From contig JBDHLD010000008.1 of the NCBI GenBank assembly GCA_039586035.1, forward strand, positions 1-64,000: a stretch of 64,000 nucleotides of DNA. Direction: 5' to 3'. Source of the DNA: JBDHHQ01 sp039586035 (GTDB lineage: Bacteria; Gemmatimonadota; Gemmatimonadetes; Longimicrobiales; Gaopeijiaceae). Shown here one piece after another: positions 7,764-16,011 of the stretch. Within the stretch, counting starts at the first letter, position 1; each line of letters begins with the position of its first letter. Under the pieces are notes generated by a model, which worked only from the letters and a program-made list of their open reading frames with translations, was not told where the DNA came from and did no database searches. Position numbers and translations under genes: made by a program.

Positions 7764-9148
7764 CAGCCTTCTCTCTCGATGATCTCGAGGTTCTTTCGCA
7801 GAATCGGACCGAAGTCGTTCTTGCCGGCGTCCACGAACGTGCAGAGCGCCACGTCCTCCTCGGCCAGCTCCAGGCATCCCAACTCTTCGGCGGTCTCGAC
7901 GTCTCCCACGGCGAGAGCCCGGAGCAGGTAGGTCGTCACCATGTCGAAGGGCATGACAGACTCGTACATGCCGATGGGGACGATGGCCCGCTCGGATCCG
8001 TTGGTGCTGGTGTTGAAATCAATCTCCTTCGGCCGGAGGATTCCCGACACGTAGATGGGCAGCATGGAGTACTTCTTCGCGCCGGGTGATAGCCACCCCA
8101 GGAACTCCCGCTCCCGAGCTTCTTCGACAACGCTCACCTGGTTGTCGTAGCGGCCGATGAAGCCGAAGACCTCGCCCATGGCCTTCTTGCCGCTCAACAC
8201 GGAACCGGAGATGTAGCGGACGTCACCGAGCCCGGCCTCCTCATCGGCCAGCAGGTCGTGGGTCGACGCGCCGGCCCGCGTCCTGACGAGCCGGGGCTTG
8301 GCCAGGGGCGGCCCGCCCAGCGCCACGACCCGGTCCAGGTCCAGACGTCCCGTGCTGAACAGTCGGCCCACGCTGGCGACGTCCTGGTAGCCGATCCACC
8401 ACACGGTGCGGGCCCGGCTCACGGGAGCCAGACGGTGGATGTGGATCCCTGCGGTCCCGGCCGGATGGGGACCCGCGAACTCCTCGACCTGGACCTGGGC
8501 CCTCAGGCCCTGCGTAACCCCTGATCCCTTGGAGACGCACAGGTAGGTATTTCCTTCAGTGAGCTTCGACAGGAGCCTCAGGCCCAGATCGAAGTCGTCC
8601 CGCTGCCCGCCCAGCGCCACCTCTGGGTCCGCGGCCAGGGGGTTGGTGTCCGCGGCCGTGACGAAGATCGAGTGGGGAGGCTCGGCGTCCGGCGTGGGCA
8701 CCTTGGAGAACGGTCGCTCGCGGAGCGCGGTCCACAGCCCCGATTCGAGCAGCAGCGCCCGGACCCCGTCCCCATCCAGGGTGTCGGGGTCCGTGCCCGT
8801 GTAGCTCTCGAACGTGTGGAAGTCGTCGTCGCCGGGACGGCGCTCGCGCTCACTCTCGGTCAGCTCGATCACGACGGAGAGGAGCGTCCGCCTGGCGCCC
8901 CGGTTGATGGCGACCACGGTGCCTGCGGCCGGGGCGGTGTGCGCCACCTCGCCGCGCTTGCGGTCCCGGAACAGCACCTGGCCACGCCGGACCGGGTCGC
9001 CGACCTCGACCTCGAAGCCCGGCCTCATTCCCGGGAAGTCGTCGGCCATGATCGCCACGCGGGAGACCGTTGGCCCGTCGAAGATCTGCTGGGTCGGCTT
9101 CCCAGCGATCGGAAGGTCGAGTCCCTTCTTGATCTTATGGACGCCCAT
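7763..9148 (-). CDS. nqrA: Na+-translocating NADH:quinone reductase subunit A
   Basis: NqrA is the soluble subunit that interacts with quinone and docks on NqrB. The start MGVHKIKKGLDLPIAGKP and the barrel-sandwich segment GDPVRRGQVLFRDRK ... APAAGTVVAINRG are diagnostic. Its 461 residues are a little longer than usual. It is the first gene of the operon, and the 300-bp gap before it holds the likely promoter and a CRP-type site. Confidence 0.97.
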   Translation of the reverse strand: MGVHKIKKGLDLPIAGKPTQQIFDGPTVSRVAIMADDFPGMRPGFEVEVGDPVRRGQVLFRDRKRGEVAHTAPAAGTVVAINRGARRTLLSVVIELTESERERRPGDDDFHTFESYTGTDPDTLDGDGVRALLLESGLWTALRERPFSKVPTPDAEPPHSIFVTAADTNPLAADPEVALGGQRDDFDLGLRLLSKLTEGNTYLCVSKGSGVTQGLRAQVQVEEFAGPHPAGTAGIHIHRLAPVSRARTVWWIGYQDVASVGRLFSTGRLDLDRVVALGGPPLAKPRLVRTRAGASTHDLLADEEAGLGDVRYISGSVLSGKKAMGEVFGFIGRYDNQVSVVEEAREREFLGWLSPGAKKYSMLPIYVSGILRPKEIDFNTSTNGSERAIVPIGMYESVMPFDMVTTYLLRALAVGDVETAEELGCLELAEEDVALCTFVDAGKNDFGPILRKNLEIIEREG

Positions 9149-9449
9149 GCGAGCTCCCTGCGTACTCAGCAGACGAATTCAGCCGGTCGTGAACCGCGTG
9201 CGCGGGCGGGCGGCGGCGGCGGTTCAACGCCCGGTGTCTACCCGCTCCCGCCCGGCCTGTTTCAACATGTGAACTTTTTCACTTGAGTCGTCCAAAAGTG
9301 GCAAAACGGCTGCGCAAGGCAAGTCCCGCGTGCCTTCGTCGGTGCCGCCTCCTCTGGACACGCGCCCCAACGGCCCTCGTAATCCCAACCCGTAGAAGGG
9401 CATCCGTCCGCTGCCGCCGGCGCGGCCCCCGGTGCGAGGGCGGGCGGAC
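9149..9449. other. Intergenic region between purH and nqrA, nqr promoter
   Basis: No gene is seen here. On the minus strand TTGAAA (9265-9260) and TAGACA (9240-9235), spaced 19 bp, could form a weak sigma-70-type promoter for nqrA, starting near 9228. The CRP-like palindrome lies just upstream of that -35. No T-tract terminator is visible after purH. Confidence 0.4.
9268..9283 (-). promoter_or_regulatory. CRP/FNR-family-like binding site upstream of nqrA
   Basis: TGTGAACTTTTTCACT matches the CRP half-site layout TGTGA-N6-TCACA at nine of ten positions, and it sits in an AT-rich patch of otherwise GC-rich DNA. The arms extend outward imperfectly (TCAA ... TTGA). If the promoter proposed near 9228-9265 is right, the site would be centred about 47 bp before the start of transcription, near where class II activators bind. 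No CRP-family gene is in the window, so the link is inference. Confidence 0.45.
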
Positions 9450-11065
9450 TCAGTGCCGGAACAGCCTGCGACCCGTGAACACCATGGTGATGCCGTGCTC
9501 ATCGGCCGCGTCAGTGACCTCGCCGTCCCGCACCGAGCCGCCCGGCTGCACGATGGCCCGGACACCGGCCTTGGCCGCCGCGTCGACGCCGTCCCGGAAC
9601 GGGAAGAACGCATCCGACGCAAGAGCGGCGCCCTGAACGTCGAGGCCGGCGTCGGCGGCCTTCTGCACGGCGATACGCGAGGAGTCGACGCGACTCATCT
9701 GTCCCGCGCCGATGCCCAACGTGGCCGTGTCGCGGGCCAGCAGGATCGCGTTGGACTTGACGCTGAAGACCGCGGCCCAGGCGAACCGCAGGTCGTCCCA
9801 CTCGGCGTCGGTGGGCGACCGTTCGGTCACGACCTTCCACTCTCCGGCGTCCACGCCGTAGAAGGGCGGCGGCGGCGGCGTCTGGGCCAGCATGCCCCCG
9901 TAGATGCTACGCAGGCTCCGGGGCGCCGGCGTGGTCCCGTGGCCCGCCAGGAAGGCGGCGGTCGAGGCGTCGCCGGGTAGGTCAGCAGCCTCAGGTTCTT
10001 CTTCCGGGTAAGGATCTCGAACGCCGCCTCATCGAAGGCCGGGGCCGCCACGCACTCGACGAACAGCGAGCTCATGGCCTCGGCCGTGGCTGCGTCTACC
10101 GGGCGGGTCGTGGCGATGACCGAGCCGAAGGCGCTGACGGGATCGGTGGCCAGGGCCTGGCGGTACGCCTCCTCGAGGGTATCGCCTACGGCCAGGCCGC
10201 ACGGCGTCGTGTGCTTGATGATGGCCACCACCGGTCGGGGCGAGAAGGCGAAGGGCGCCACCGCCAACAGGGCACCGTCCAGATCGAGCAGGTTGTTGTA
10301 AGACAGCTCCTTGCCGTGGTGCTGCTCGAGACCCGCGACGCCGGTGCGGTCCCCGGCCCCCACGTAGAAGGCCGCCGCCTGGTCGGGGTTTTCGCCGTAC
10401 CGCAGCGTCCGGTCGCGTGAAAGACCCAGGTCCAATCCCAGCGGGAGCGCGGGGTCCGCATCGCTCAGATGGCCGGCCGCCCGTTCGTTCAGGTAGGTGG
10501 CCACGGCCGCGTCGTACCCGCTGATGTGGTCGAACACCCGGGCGGCCAGGGCGAAGCGAAGCGCCGCCTCGCGCTCACCGCCGTCGCCGTCCAGGGCCTC
10601 GAGGACGGCGGGGTAGTCCCCGGGATCCACCACCACCCACACGTCCCGGTGGTTCTTGGCGGCCGCCCGGATCATGGTGGGGCCACCGATGTCCACCTTC
10701 TCCATTGCGGCGCTCAGGGAAACGTCGCCGGAGGCGACGGTCTGGCGGAACGGGTACAGGTTGACCGCCACCAGGTCGATGGGCGCGTAGCCCTGCTCCG
10801 CCAGCGCCGCCATGTCGTCGTCCCGGTCGCGCCGGGCAAGCAGGCCCGCGTGGATCGCGGGATGCAGGGTCTTCACCCGCCCGTCCATCATCTCGGGATG
10901 GCCCGTGACCTCGGCCACGTCCGTCACCGGCAGACCGGCCTCCCGAAGGCGGCGGGCCGTTCCTCCCGTGGACAGGATCTCCCACCCCCGCTCCACGAGT
11001 CCGGCCCCCAGCTCTTCGATCCCGGACTTGTCTGAAACGCTCAACAGCGCACGTGGACGACTCAT
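9450..11065 (-). pseudogene. purH: PurH, bifunctional AICAR formyltransferase / IMP cyclohydrolase, interrupted by one frameshift
   Basis: PurH catalyses the last two steps of IMP synthesis. From ATG 11065 the frame gives the MGS-like cyclohydrolase domain (LLSVSDKSGI, STGGTARRL, GRVKTLHP) and most of the transformylase domain (LRYGENPDQAAAFY, NNLLDLDGAL, IKHTTPCG, FVECVAAP), up to KKNLRLLTYP near 9978. From there the correct reading continues in another frame through LRSIYGGMLAQT, the SNAI block, GAGQMSRVDS and DAFFPFRDGVD to the true end at 9450. Inserting one base near 9973-9977 restores a 538-residue protein of normal length. All key motifs survive and the gene is normally essential, so a sequencing or assembly error is likelier than decay. 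Confidence 0.85.
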
Positions 11066-11757
11066 CGTCTTTTGAATGCTCCTCGGATCTGGCGCGCGAG
11101 CTCACCGGCGGGGGCGTCCTGCGCCAGCGTGAAGGCGTCCCCGGGGTATTCGAAGGGTGCGGGCACCCGGCCGTCCGCCACGGCCCGCATCAGGTGATCG
11201 GCGGCGAGCGGGTAGAGCACGTGCTCCACAGCCAAGACGCGGGCCGCCAGTGTCTCCGGGGTGTCGTCGGGATTCACCGGCACGGGCCACTGCGCGAAGA
11301 TCGTGCCCGTGTCGTAGGTCTCGTCGACGTAGTGTACGGTGACCCCGGTGACCTTCGCCCCGGACGCCAAAACCGCCTCGTGTATCCTGTGTCCGTACAT
11401 GCCCTTGCCGCCGAAGGCGGGGAGCAACGCCGGGTGGATGTTGAGGATGCGCCGGGGGAAGGCACCGATGACGCCCCGCGGTATCAGGCGCAGGTAGCCG
11501 GCCAGGCAGATGGCCTCGATCCCGTGATCGGCGAGAGCGTGAAGCGTGTCCCCCGCCACTTCGTCCGAGTCCCGGCCGCTCACGGGGACGATCGCCGTGT
11601 CACGGCCGGCGGCGCGTGCGCGGTCCAGCGCGCTGGCATCCGGACGGTCGCTCACCACCAGCGCCACCCGCCAGATGGCGCTCGAAGCTTCGTGGTTCAG
11701 GAGGGCCTGGAGGTTGGTGCCGCCACCGGACGCGAAGACGGCCACCGGGACGCTCAA
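11062..11757 (-). CDS. purN: Phosphoribosylglycinamide formyltransferase PurN
   Basis: PurN transfers a formyl group from 10-formyl-THF to GAR, step three of purine synthesis. Visible motifs are VAVFASGGGTNLQALL, LAGYLRLIP, the catalytic block RILNIHPALLPAFGGKGMYG (Asn and His), GVTVHYVDETYDTGTI with the catalytic Asp, and the ending region GRV. At 231 residues it has normal length. The start is a TTG that overlaps the stop of the upstream hydrolase gene as TTGA; its own stop overlaps purH as ATGA, coupling two purine genes. Confidence 0.96.
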   Translation of the reverse strand: MSVPVAVFASGGGTNLQALLNHEASSAIWRVALVVSDRPDASALDRARAAGRDTAIVPVSGRDSDEVAGDTLHALADHGIEAICLAGYLRLIPRGVIGAFPRRILNIHPALLPAFGGKGMYGHRIHEAVLASGAKVTGVTVHYVDETYDTGTIFAQWPVPVNPDDTPETLAARVLAVEHVLYPLAADHLMRAVADGRVPAPFEYPGDAFTLAQDAPAGELARQIRGAFKRR

Positions 11758-12446
11758 GCCAGCTCTCCTCCGTAGTGTGGGATCAGGAACGGGTTGCCCA
11801 CCCGCTCGTGCTGCACGGTCGTCTCGGGTCCGTGGCCGGTCAGGAGACGGGTCTCGTCGGGCAGTGTCAAGACCTGAGCGCGAATCGACTCCATCAGAGT
11901 CCGTAGATCGCCGCCCGGAAGGTCCGTGCGGCCGATGGAGCCGGCGAAGATCACGTCGCCCACGAAGGCGAGCTCGGCCGCGGCGTCGAAGAAGATCACG
12001 TGCCCCGGCGCGTGGCCGGGCGCATGCCGGACCGACAACGCCGATCCACCCAGCTCGAACGTCTGGCCGTGGGCCAGCTCATGGGTAGGCGGCGGCATTC
12101 GGGGGGGCGCGGGCATCCCGAACGCAGCGGCCTGCATCGGCACCATGTCGTAGAGGCGCCGGTCGTCGGGATGCAGATGGATGGGTGTGCCTGGGGCACC
12201 GTCCAGAACCGTGACGACGCCCTCCACGTGGTCCAGGTGCGCATGGGTCAGCAGAATCGCCACCAGCTCGAGATTCCGCTCCCGGATCGCGGCGGTCATG
12301 GCGCCGGCCGTGGCGCCGGGGTCGATGATGGCGGCCGACACACCGTCCGCGCCCACGGCCAGGTAGCCGTTCTGGGCGAAGGGCCCGCCGGCGAACGTGT
12401 GGTAGGTCAGCACGAGGGGACGGGCGTCGCCGCCACCCTCAGGCAC
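11754..12446 (-). CDS. MBL-fold metallo-hydrolase, hydroxyacylglutathione-hydrolase type
   Basis: This is a metallo-beta-lactamase fold protein of about 230 residues. The metal motif THAHLDH is at residues 67-73; further ligands are in RHAPGHAPGHV, the FVGDVIFAGSIGRTDLPGG block and LLTGHGPETT. This order fits the glyoxalase-II-like group that hydrolyses thioesters. GTG at 12446, inside the end of nadA, is the most likely start; GTG at 12413 is the alternative. It lies in an overlapping chain from the Fe-S carrier to purH, but its substrate cannot be told from that. Confidence 0.85.
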   Translation of the reverse strand: MPEGGGDARPLVLTYHTFAGGPFAQNGYLAVGADGVSAAIIDPGATAGAMTAAIRERNLELVAILLTHAHLDHVEGVVTVLDGAPGTPIHLHPDDRRLYDMVPMQAAAFGMPAPPRMPPPTHELAHGQTFELGGSALSVRHAPGHAPGHVIFFDAAAELAFVGDVIFAGSIGRTDLPGGDLRTLMESIRAQVLTLPDETRLLTGHGPETTVQHERVGNPFLIPHYGGELA

Positions 12447-13482
12447 AACCGCAGCCGCTGGAGCGGACGCCAGCCAGCTCCAGAGCCTCTTCCTCCGCGG
12501 TCGGCGCCCTCCACCCCCCCGAGAGGTCGAGCATCCGCCGCAGCGACCGCTCCGCGCCCTGGCGTACGGCTTCGTCCAGGGTGACCTCGTACTGCTCATG
12601 GTCGAGGCTCCACGCGAGCTTGGCCAGCGTGTTGAGCTTCATGTTGCCGCAGATGGCCGCGCCCGAGAGGGGGATCAGCGTCTTGGTGGGGAAGCGCTGC
12701 TTCAGACGGTCGATCAGGCCGCGCTCGGTGCCGATGATCAGGGCGTCGTGGTCCTCGGCCAGGCCCACCATGCCGCTGGTGGAGGTGACGAAATCGGCTT
12801 CGTCCAGCAGATCCTGCCGGGCCTCCGGGTGGACGACCACCAGTGCTTTCGGATTCGCCTGACGCGCGCGGTCCAGCTCTTCGAGGACCAGGTCGTCGTG
12901 GACGTAGCAGTAGCCGTCCCAGGCGATGATGTTCTCGCGCCCCGTCCGCTCCTCCACGTACCGGGCCAGGTTACGGTCCGGGACGAAGATGATGGGCTGA
13001 TCCGCGGGAATCGACTCCACGACCTGAACGGCGTTGGACGACGTGCAGCACACGTCGGACTCGGCCTTGACCTCGGCGGTGGAGTTCACGTAGGCCACCA
13101 CCGCAGCATCGGTGTGCTGCTCTTTGAGTCGGCGTAGCGCCCCTGCCGTCACGAAGTCGGCCATGGGGCAACCCGCCTTGAGGTCGGGCATCAGCACCCG
13201 CTTGTCCGGCGAGAGCACCTTGGCGGTCTCCGCCATGAAGTGGACGCCGCAAAACACGATGACGCTGGCGTCGGTGTCGGCCGCCTCCTGAGACAGCCCC
13301 AGGGAGTCACCCAGGTAGTCGGAGACCTCCTGGATCTCGGTCCGCTGGTAGTTGTGTCCCAGGATGACGGCGTTCAGCTCACGCTTCCGCCGCTCGATAC
13401 GGTCCCGCAGGGCGGTCGCCGGCAACGCTGCGTAGTCCAGCGTCGTGGGGAGGGGACCTCGGTCTGTCGTTGTCGGGGACAT
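12439..13482 (-). CDS. nadA: Quinolinate synthase NadA
   Basis: NadA condenses iminoaspartate with dihydroxyacetone phosphate to quinolinate in NAD synthesis, using a 4Fe-4S cluster. The 347 residues show the three pseudo-repeats of the family: AVILGHNYQRTEIQEV, VIVFCGVHFMAETAKVLSP, VAYVNSTAEVKAESDVCCTSSNA, PDRNLARYV, VHPEAR and the C-terminal SGCGCA. Cys in FCGVHF, in SDVCCTSS and in the C-terminal GCGC are the likely cluster ligands. It overlaps the upstream A-type Fe-S carrier by one base, a sensible pairing. No nadB or nadC is in the window. Confidence 0.96.
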   Translation of the reverse strand: MSPTTTDRGPLPTTLDYAALPATALRDRIERRKRELNAVILGHNYQRTEIQEVSDYLGDSLGLSQEAADTDASVIVFCGVHFMAETAKVLSPDKRVLMPDLKAGCPMADFVTAGALRRLKEQHTDAAVVAYVNSTAEVKAESDVCCTSSNAVQVVESIPADQPIIFVPDRNLARYVEERTGRENIIAWDGYCYVHDDLVLEELDRARQANPKALVVVHPEARQDLLDEADFVTSTSGMVGLAEDHDALIIGTERGLIDRLKQRFPTKTLIPLSGAAICGNMKLNTLAKLAWSLDHEQYEVTLDEAVRQGAERSLRRMLDLSGGWRAPTAEEEALELAGVRSSGCGCA

Positions 13483-13811
13483 CAGACGGTGAACGAGCTC
13501 CCGCAGCCGCAGCCGCCGGCGGCGTTGGGGTTCCGGAAGGCGAATCCGGAGCCCATCATGCTGGTGACGTAGTCGATCTCCACACCCTCGAGGTACTGGG
13601 CGCTGAACGGATCGACGAAGAGGCGGAAGCCGTCGAGATCGAAAATCTCGTCATCGGCCTCGGGGGCGTCCTCGATGTTGAGGCCGTACTGGAAGCCCGA
13701 ACATCCTCCGGGCAGCACGGCCACTCGCAAACCGGCACCGTCGACGGCGCTCTGGTCCTCGATGAACTGCTGGACCTTGGAGATCGCGTCGGGAGTCAGC
13801 GTGATTGTCAT
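13482..13811 (-). CDS. A-type iron-sulfur carrier protein (ErpA/IscA family)
   Basis: This 109-residue HesB-like protein has the three conserved cysteines of the family: one in LPGGCSGFQY and two in the C-terminal GGCGCGSSF. The start is taken as MTITLTPDAISKVQQF at 13811; an upstream frame extension is low-complexity. Such proteins receive Fe-S clusters and hand them to target enzymes. Its TGATG overlap with nadA suggests delivery of the NadA cluster. Whether it is ErpA or IscA cannot be decided from sequence alone. Confidence 0.93.
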   Translation of the reverse strand: MTITLTPDAISKVQQFIEDQSAVDGAGLRVAVLPGGCSGFQYGLNIEDAPEADDEIFDLDGFRLFVDPFSAQYLEGVEIDYVTSMMGSGFAFRNPNAAGGCGCGSSFTV

Positions 13812-13937
13812 GCCGTCCTGTTCTCCTGCAAACCGGGCTCCGAATCGGCGCCCGATGAAACCGAGGCCGCTGATCACCGAGATCGGCTCAGCGGCCTGCC
13901 AACTTTACACTTCCATCGGCATTCGGATCCCCAGAAG

Positions 13938-14525
13938 CTATTCCGGACCCGAAAGAGCGTCAACGCTCAAGATCAGGGCGGCCGCTGCGGCCAGGTCGTC
14001 GACGACGACCACCCCGGGCGGAGCCCCCTCTTCCTCTTCCGCGCCGTAGCCGGTGCGCACCAGGATGCCCTGGCCGCCCAACGCCAGGGCGGGCAGGACG
14101 TCCTTCACACGGTCGCCGACGTAGAAGGAACGCGCGGGATCCAGCCCGAGCGCCCGGGTCGCGTGCTCGTACATGCCCAGGCCCGGCTTGCGGCAGTCGC
14201 ACGGGCCCGTGAAGTCCGGGTGGTGCGGACAGTAGTAGGTAGCGTCTACAGGCGCGGCGGCCCGTTCGAGGAGCTCGTCGAGGCGGGCCGCCACCGCGTG
14301 GTAGTCGTCTTCGCCATAGAGGCCTCGGGCGATGCCCGACTGGTTGGTCACGACCACTACCGCGAAGCCGGCCTCACGTAGTGCGGCGACGGCGCCGGCG
14401 GCGCCGGCCACCAGGACGACACCCGCCGGGTCCGCCAGGTATTCCCTCTCTTGGATCACCGTGCCGTCACGGTCCAGGAAGACGGCCGGCCGGCCGGGGC
14501 CACGCGCGAGCCCTCCGGGCCTCAC
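13938..14525 (-). CDS. gmhB: D-glycero-beta-D-manno-heptose 1,7-bisphosphate 7-phosphatase (GmhB-like HAD phosphatase)
   Basis: This HAD-superfamily phosphatase has the nucleophile motif FLDRDGTV (Asp18, Asp20), VVVTNQSGIARGLY, the zinc-binding loop CPHHPDFTGPCDCRKP and motif III VGDRVKDV. The zinc loop and NQSG block identify the GmhB / histidinol-phosphatase-like group; in GmhB it dephosphorylates a heptose bisphosphate for LPS core synthesis. GTG at 14525 gives 195 residues, the family length; an ATG at 14642 would add 39 low-complexity residues and overlap selA. No other heptose genes are nearby, so the exact substrate is inferred. Confidence 0.85.
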   Translation of the reverse strand: MRPGGLARGPGRPAVFLDRDGTVIQEREYLADPAGVVLVAGAAGAVAALREAGFAVVVVTNQSGIARGLYGEDDYHAVAARLDELLERAAAPVDATYYCPHHPDFTGPCDCRKPGLGMYEHATRALGLDPARSFYVGDRVKDVLPALALGGQGILVRTGYGAEEEEGAPPGVVVVDDLAAAAALILSVDALSGPE

Positions 14526-14613
14526 CGTCCCGCCCGCACCCGGCTCGCCGCAACCGTCACGGCTTGTGCTTCCGCACCGGCCGGATCCCCACCGACCGGC
14601 AGTGGAGACAAGA

Positions 14614-16011
14614 TCACTCCGCGACCTCCTCGAGGGCGTCACCGAGCCGGTCGAGGAGCATGTCCTCCTCCTCTGGCTGCACGGTCCGCAGATCGAGGAC
14701 GAGGGCGCCTTCCTCCCGCCGGCCCACTACGGGCGGATCACCGGCCCGCAGCCGTGCGGCGAGGTCGTCCACCGCGAGGGCCGACGGCGTCACGCGGAGG
14801 GTCCAGGTGGGAAGCTCCACGCCGGGGAACGTGCCGCCCCCCACCGCCGACCGCCCTGGGCTGGCGTGAACGGTCGCGGTGGACGCACTCACGCGATCGG
14901 CCAGGGCGCGGGCCCGGGCCTCGAGGGCGTCGGGCCGCGAGCGAAGCATTCGCAGGGTCGGGATCTCGGTCAGCGCCCGCTCGGGGTCCCGGTAGAGGCG
15001 GAGCGTCGCCTCCAGGGCCGCCAGCGTGGCCTTGTCGACCCGGAGCGCCCGGCACAGCGGGTTCGACCGCATACGCCCCACGATGTCCCCGGCGCCCACC
15101 ACCAGACCGGCCTGGGGCCCGCCCAGGAGCTTGTCGCCGGAAAACACCGCCACGTCGGCCCCTTGCTCGACACTGCGGCTGGGCCGGGGCTCGTCCGGCA
15201 AGCCCAGCGCGGCTGGGTCCACCAGGAGGCCGGACCCCACGTCGTGGATCAACGTGACCCCCGCCTCGTGGGCCAGCCCGGCCAGCTCCGCCAGACCCAC
15301 GTCCTCGGTGAAGCCGGAGATGCGGAAGTTGGACCGATGCACCTTGAGGACGGCAGCGGCGTCTCCAGACTCGAGGGCTGCCCGGTAGTCCGCGAGGCGC
15401 GTACGATTCGTGCTCCCGACCTCGAGGAGCCGGGCCCCGGCCCGGCCCAGGATCTCCGGAATGCGGAACCCGCCACCGATCTCGACCAGCTCGCCCCGGG
15501 ACACCACCACCCGCCGCCCCGCCGCGACCGTGTTCACGGCCAGGATCAACGCAGCCGCGCAGTTGTTGACGACCAATGCGTCCTGCGCCCCGGTGAGCTC
15601 GGTCAGCAAGGCGGCGCAGTGGACGTAGCGGGAGCCCCTACGGCCCTGCCCGAGGTCGAATTCGAGGTTGGAGTACCCGGGTCCGATACGGGCCATGGCC
15701 ATACGGGCGGACTCGGCCAGCGGCGCGCGCCCCAGGTTCGTGTGGAGCACGACTCCCGTGGCGTTGATGACCCTGCGGAGCGATGAGGTCTCGTCCTGCT
15801 CCAGGGAGCGCCGCGCCATCTCTGCGTAGAGCCCCGGGTCGCCGGGAGATTCTGGCGCCTGACCGCGGTCCATCCGGTCCCGAACCGACGCTACGGCCTC
15901 GCGGAGACGAACGACCACGCGCTCCCGGGGATACCGGCCGAGCAGGTCCCCGAGCTCGGGAGCCTCGAGCAGCCGGTCGACCCCGGGGATGAGGCGTCGG
16001 GGGTCAGTCAC
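14614..16011 (-). CDS. selA: L-seryl-tRNA(Sec) selenium transferase SelA
   Basis: SelA is a PLP enzyme that converts Ser-tRNA(Sec) to Sec-tRNA(Sec) with selenophosphate. The 465 residues start with the small N-terminal domain (RRLIPGVDRLLEAPEL) and continue through RVINATGVVLHTNLGRAPL, NNCAAALILAVN, RGELVEIGGGFRIP, EVGSTNRT and FSGDKLLGGPQAG, where Lys294 binds PLP. All are hallmarks of SelA. No selB, selC or selD is in this window, so the rest of the selenocysteine system must be elsewhere if it exists. It overlaps the upstream lipoprotein gene by eight bases. Confidence 0.94.
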   Translation of the reverse strand: MTDPRRLIPGVDRLLEAPELGDLLGRYPRERVVVRLREAVASVRDRMDRGQAPESPGDPGLYAEMARRSLEQDETSSLRRVINATGVVLHTNLGRAPLAESARMAMARIGPGYSNLEFDLGQGRRGSRYVHCAALLTELTGAQDALVVNNCAAALILAVNTVAAGRRVVVSRGELVEIGGGFRIPEILGRAGARLLEVGSTNRTRLADYRAALESGDAAAVLKVHRSNFRISGFTEDVGLAELAGLAHEAGVTLIHDVGSGLLVDPAALGLPDEPRPSRSVEQGADVAVFSGDKLLGGPQAGLVVGAGDIVGRMRSNPLCRALRVDKATLAALEATLRLYRDPERALTEIPTLRMLRSRPDALEARARALADRVSASTATVHASPGRSAVGGGTFPGVELPTWTLRVTPSALAVDDLAARLRAGDPPVVGRREEGALVLDLRTVQPEEEDMLLDRLGDALEEVAE

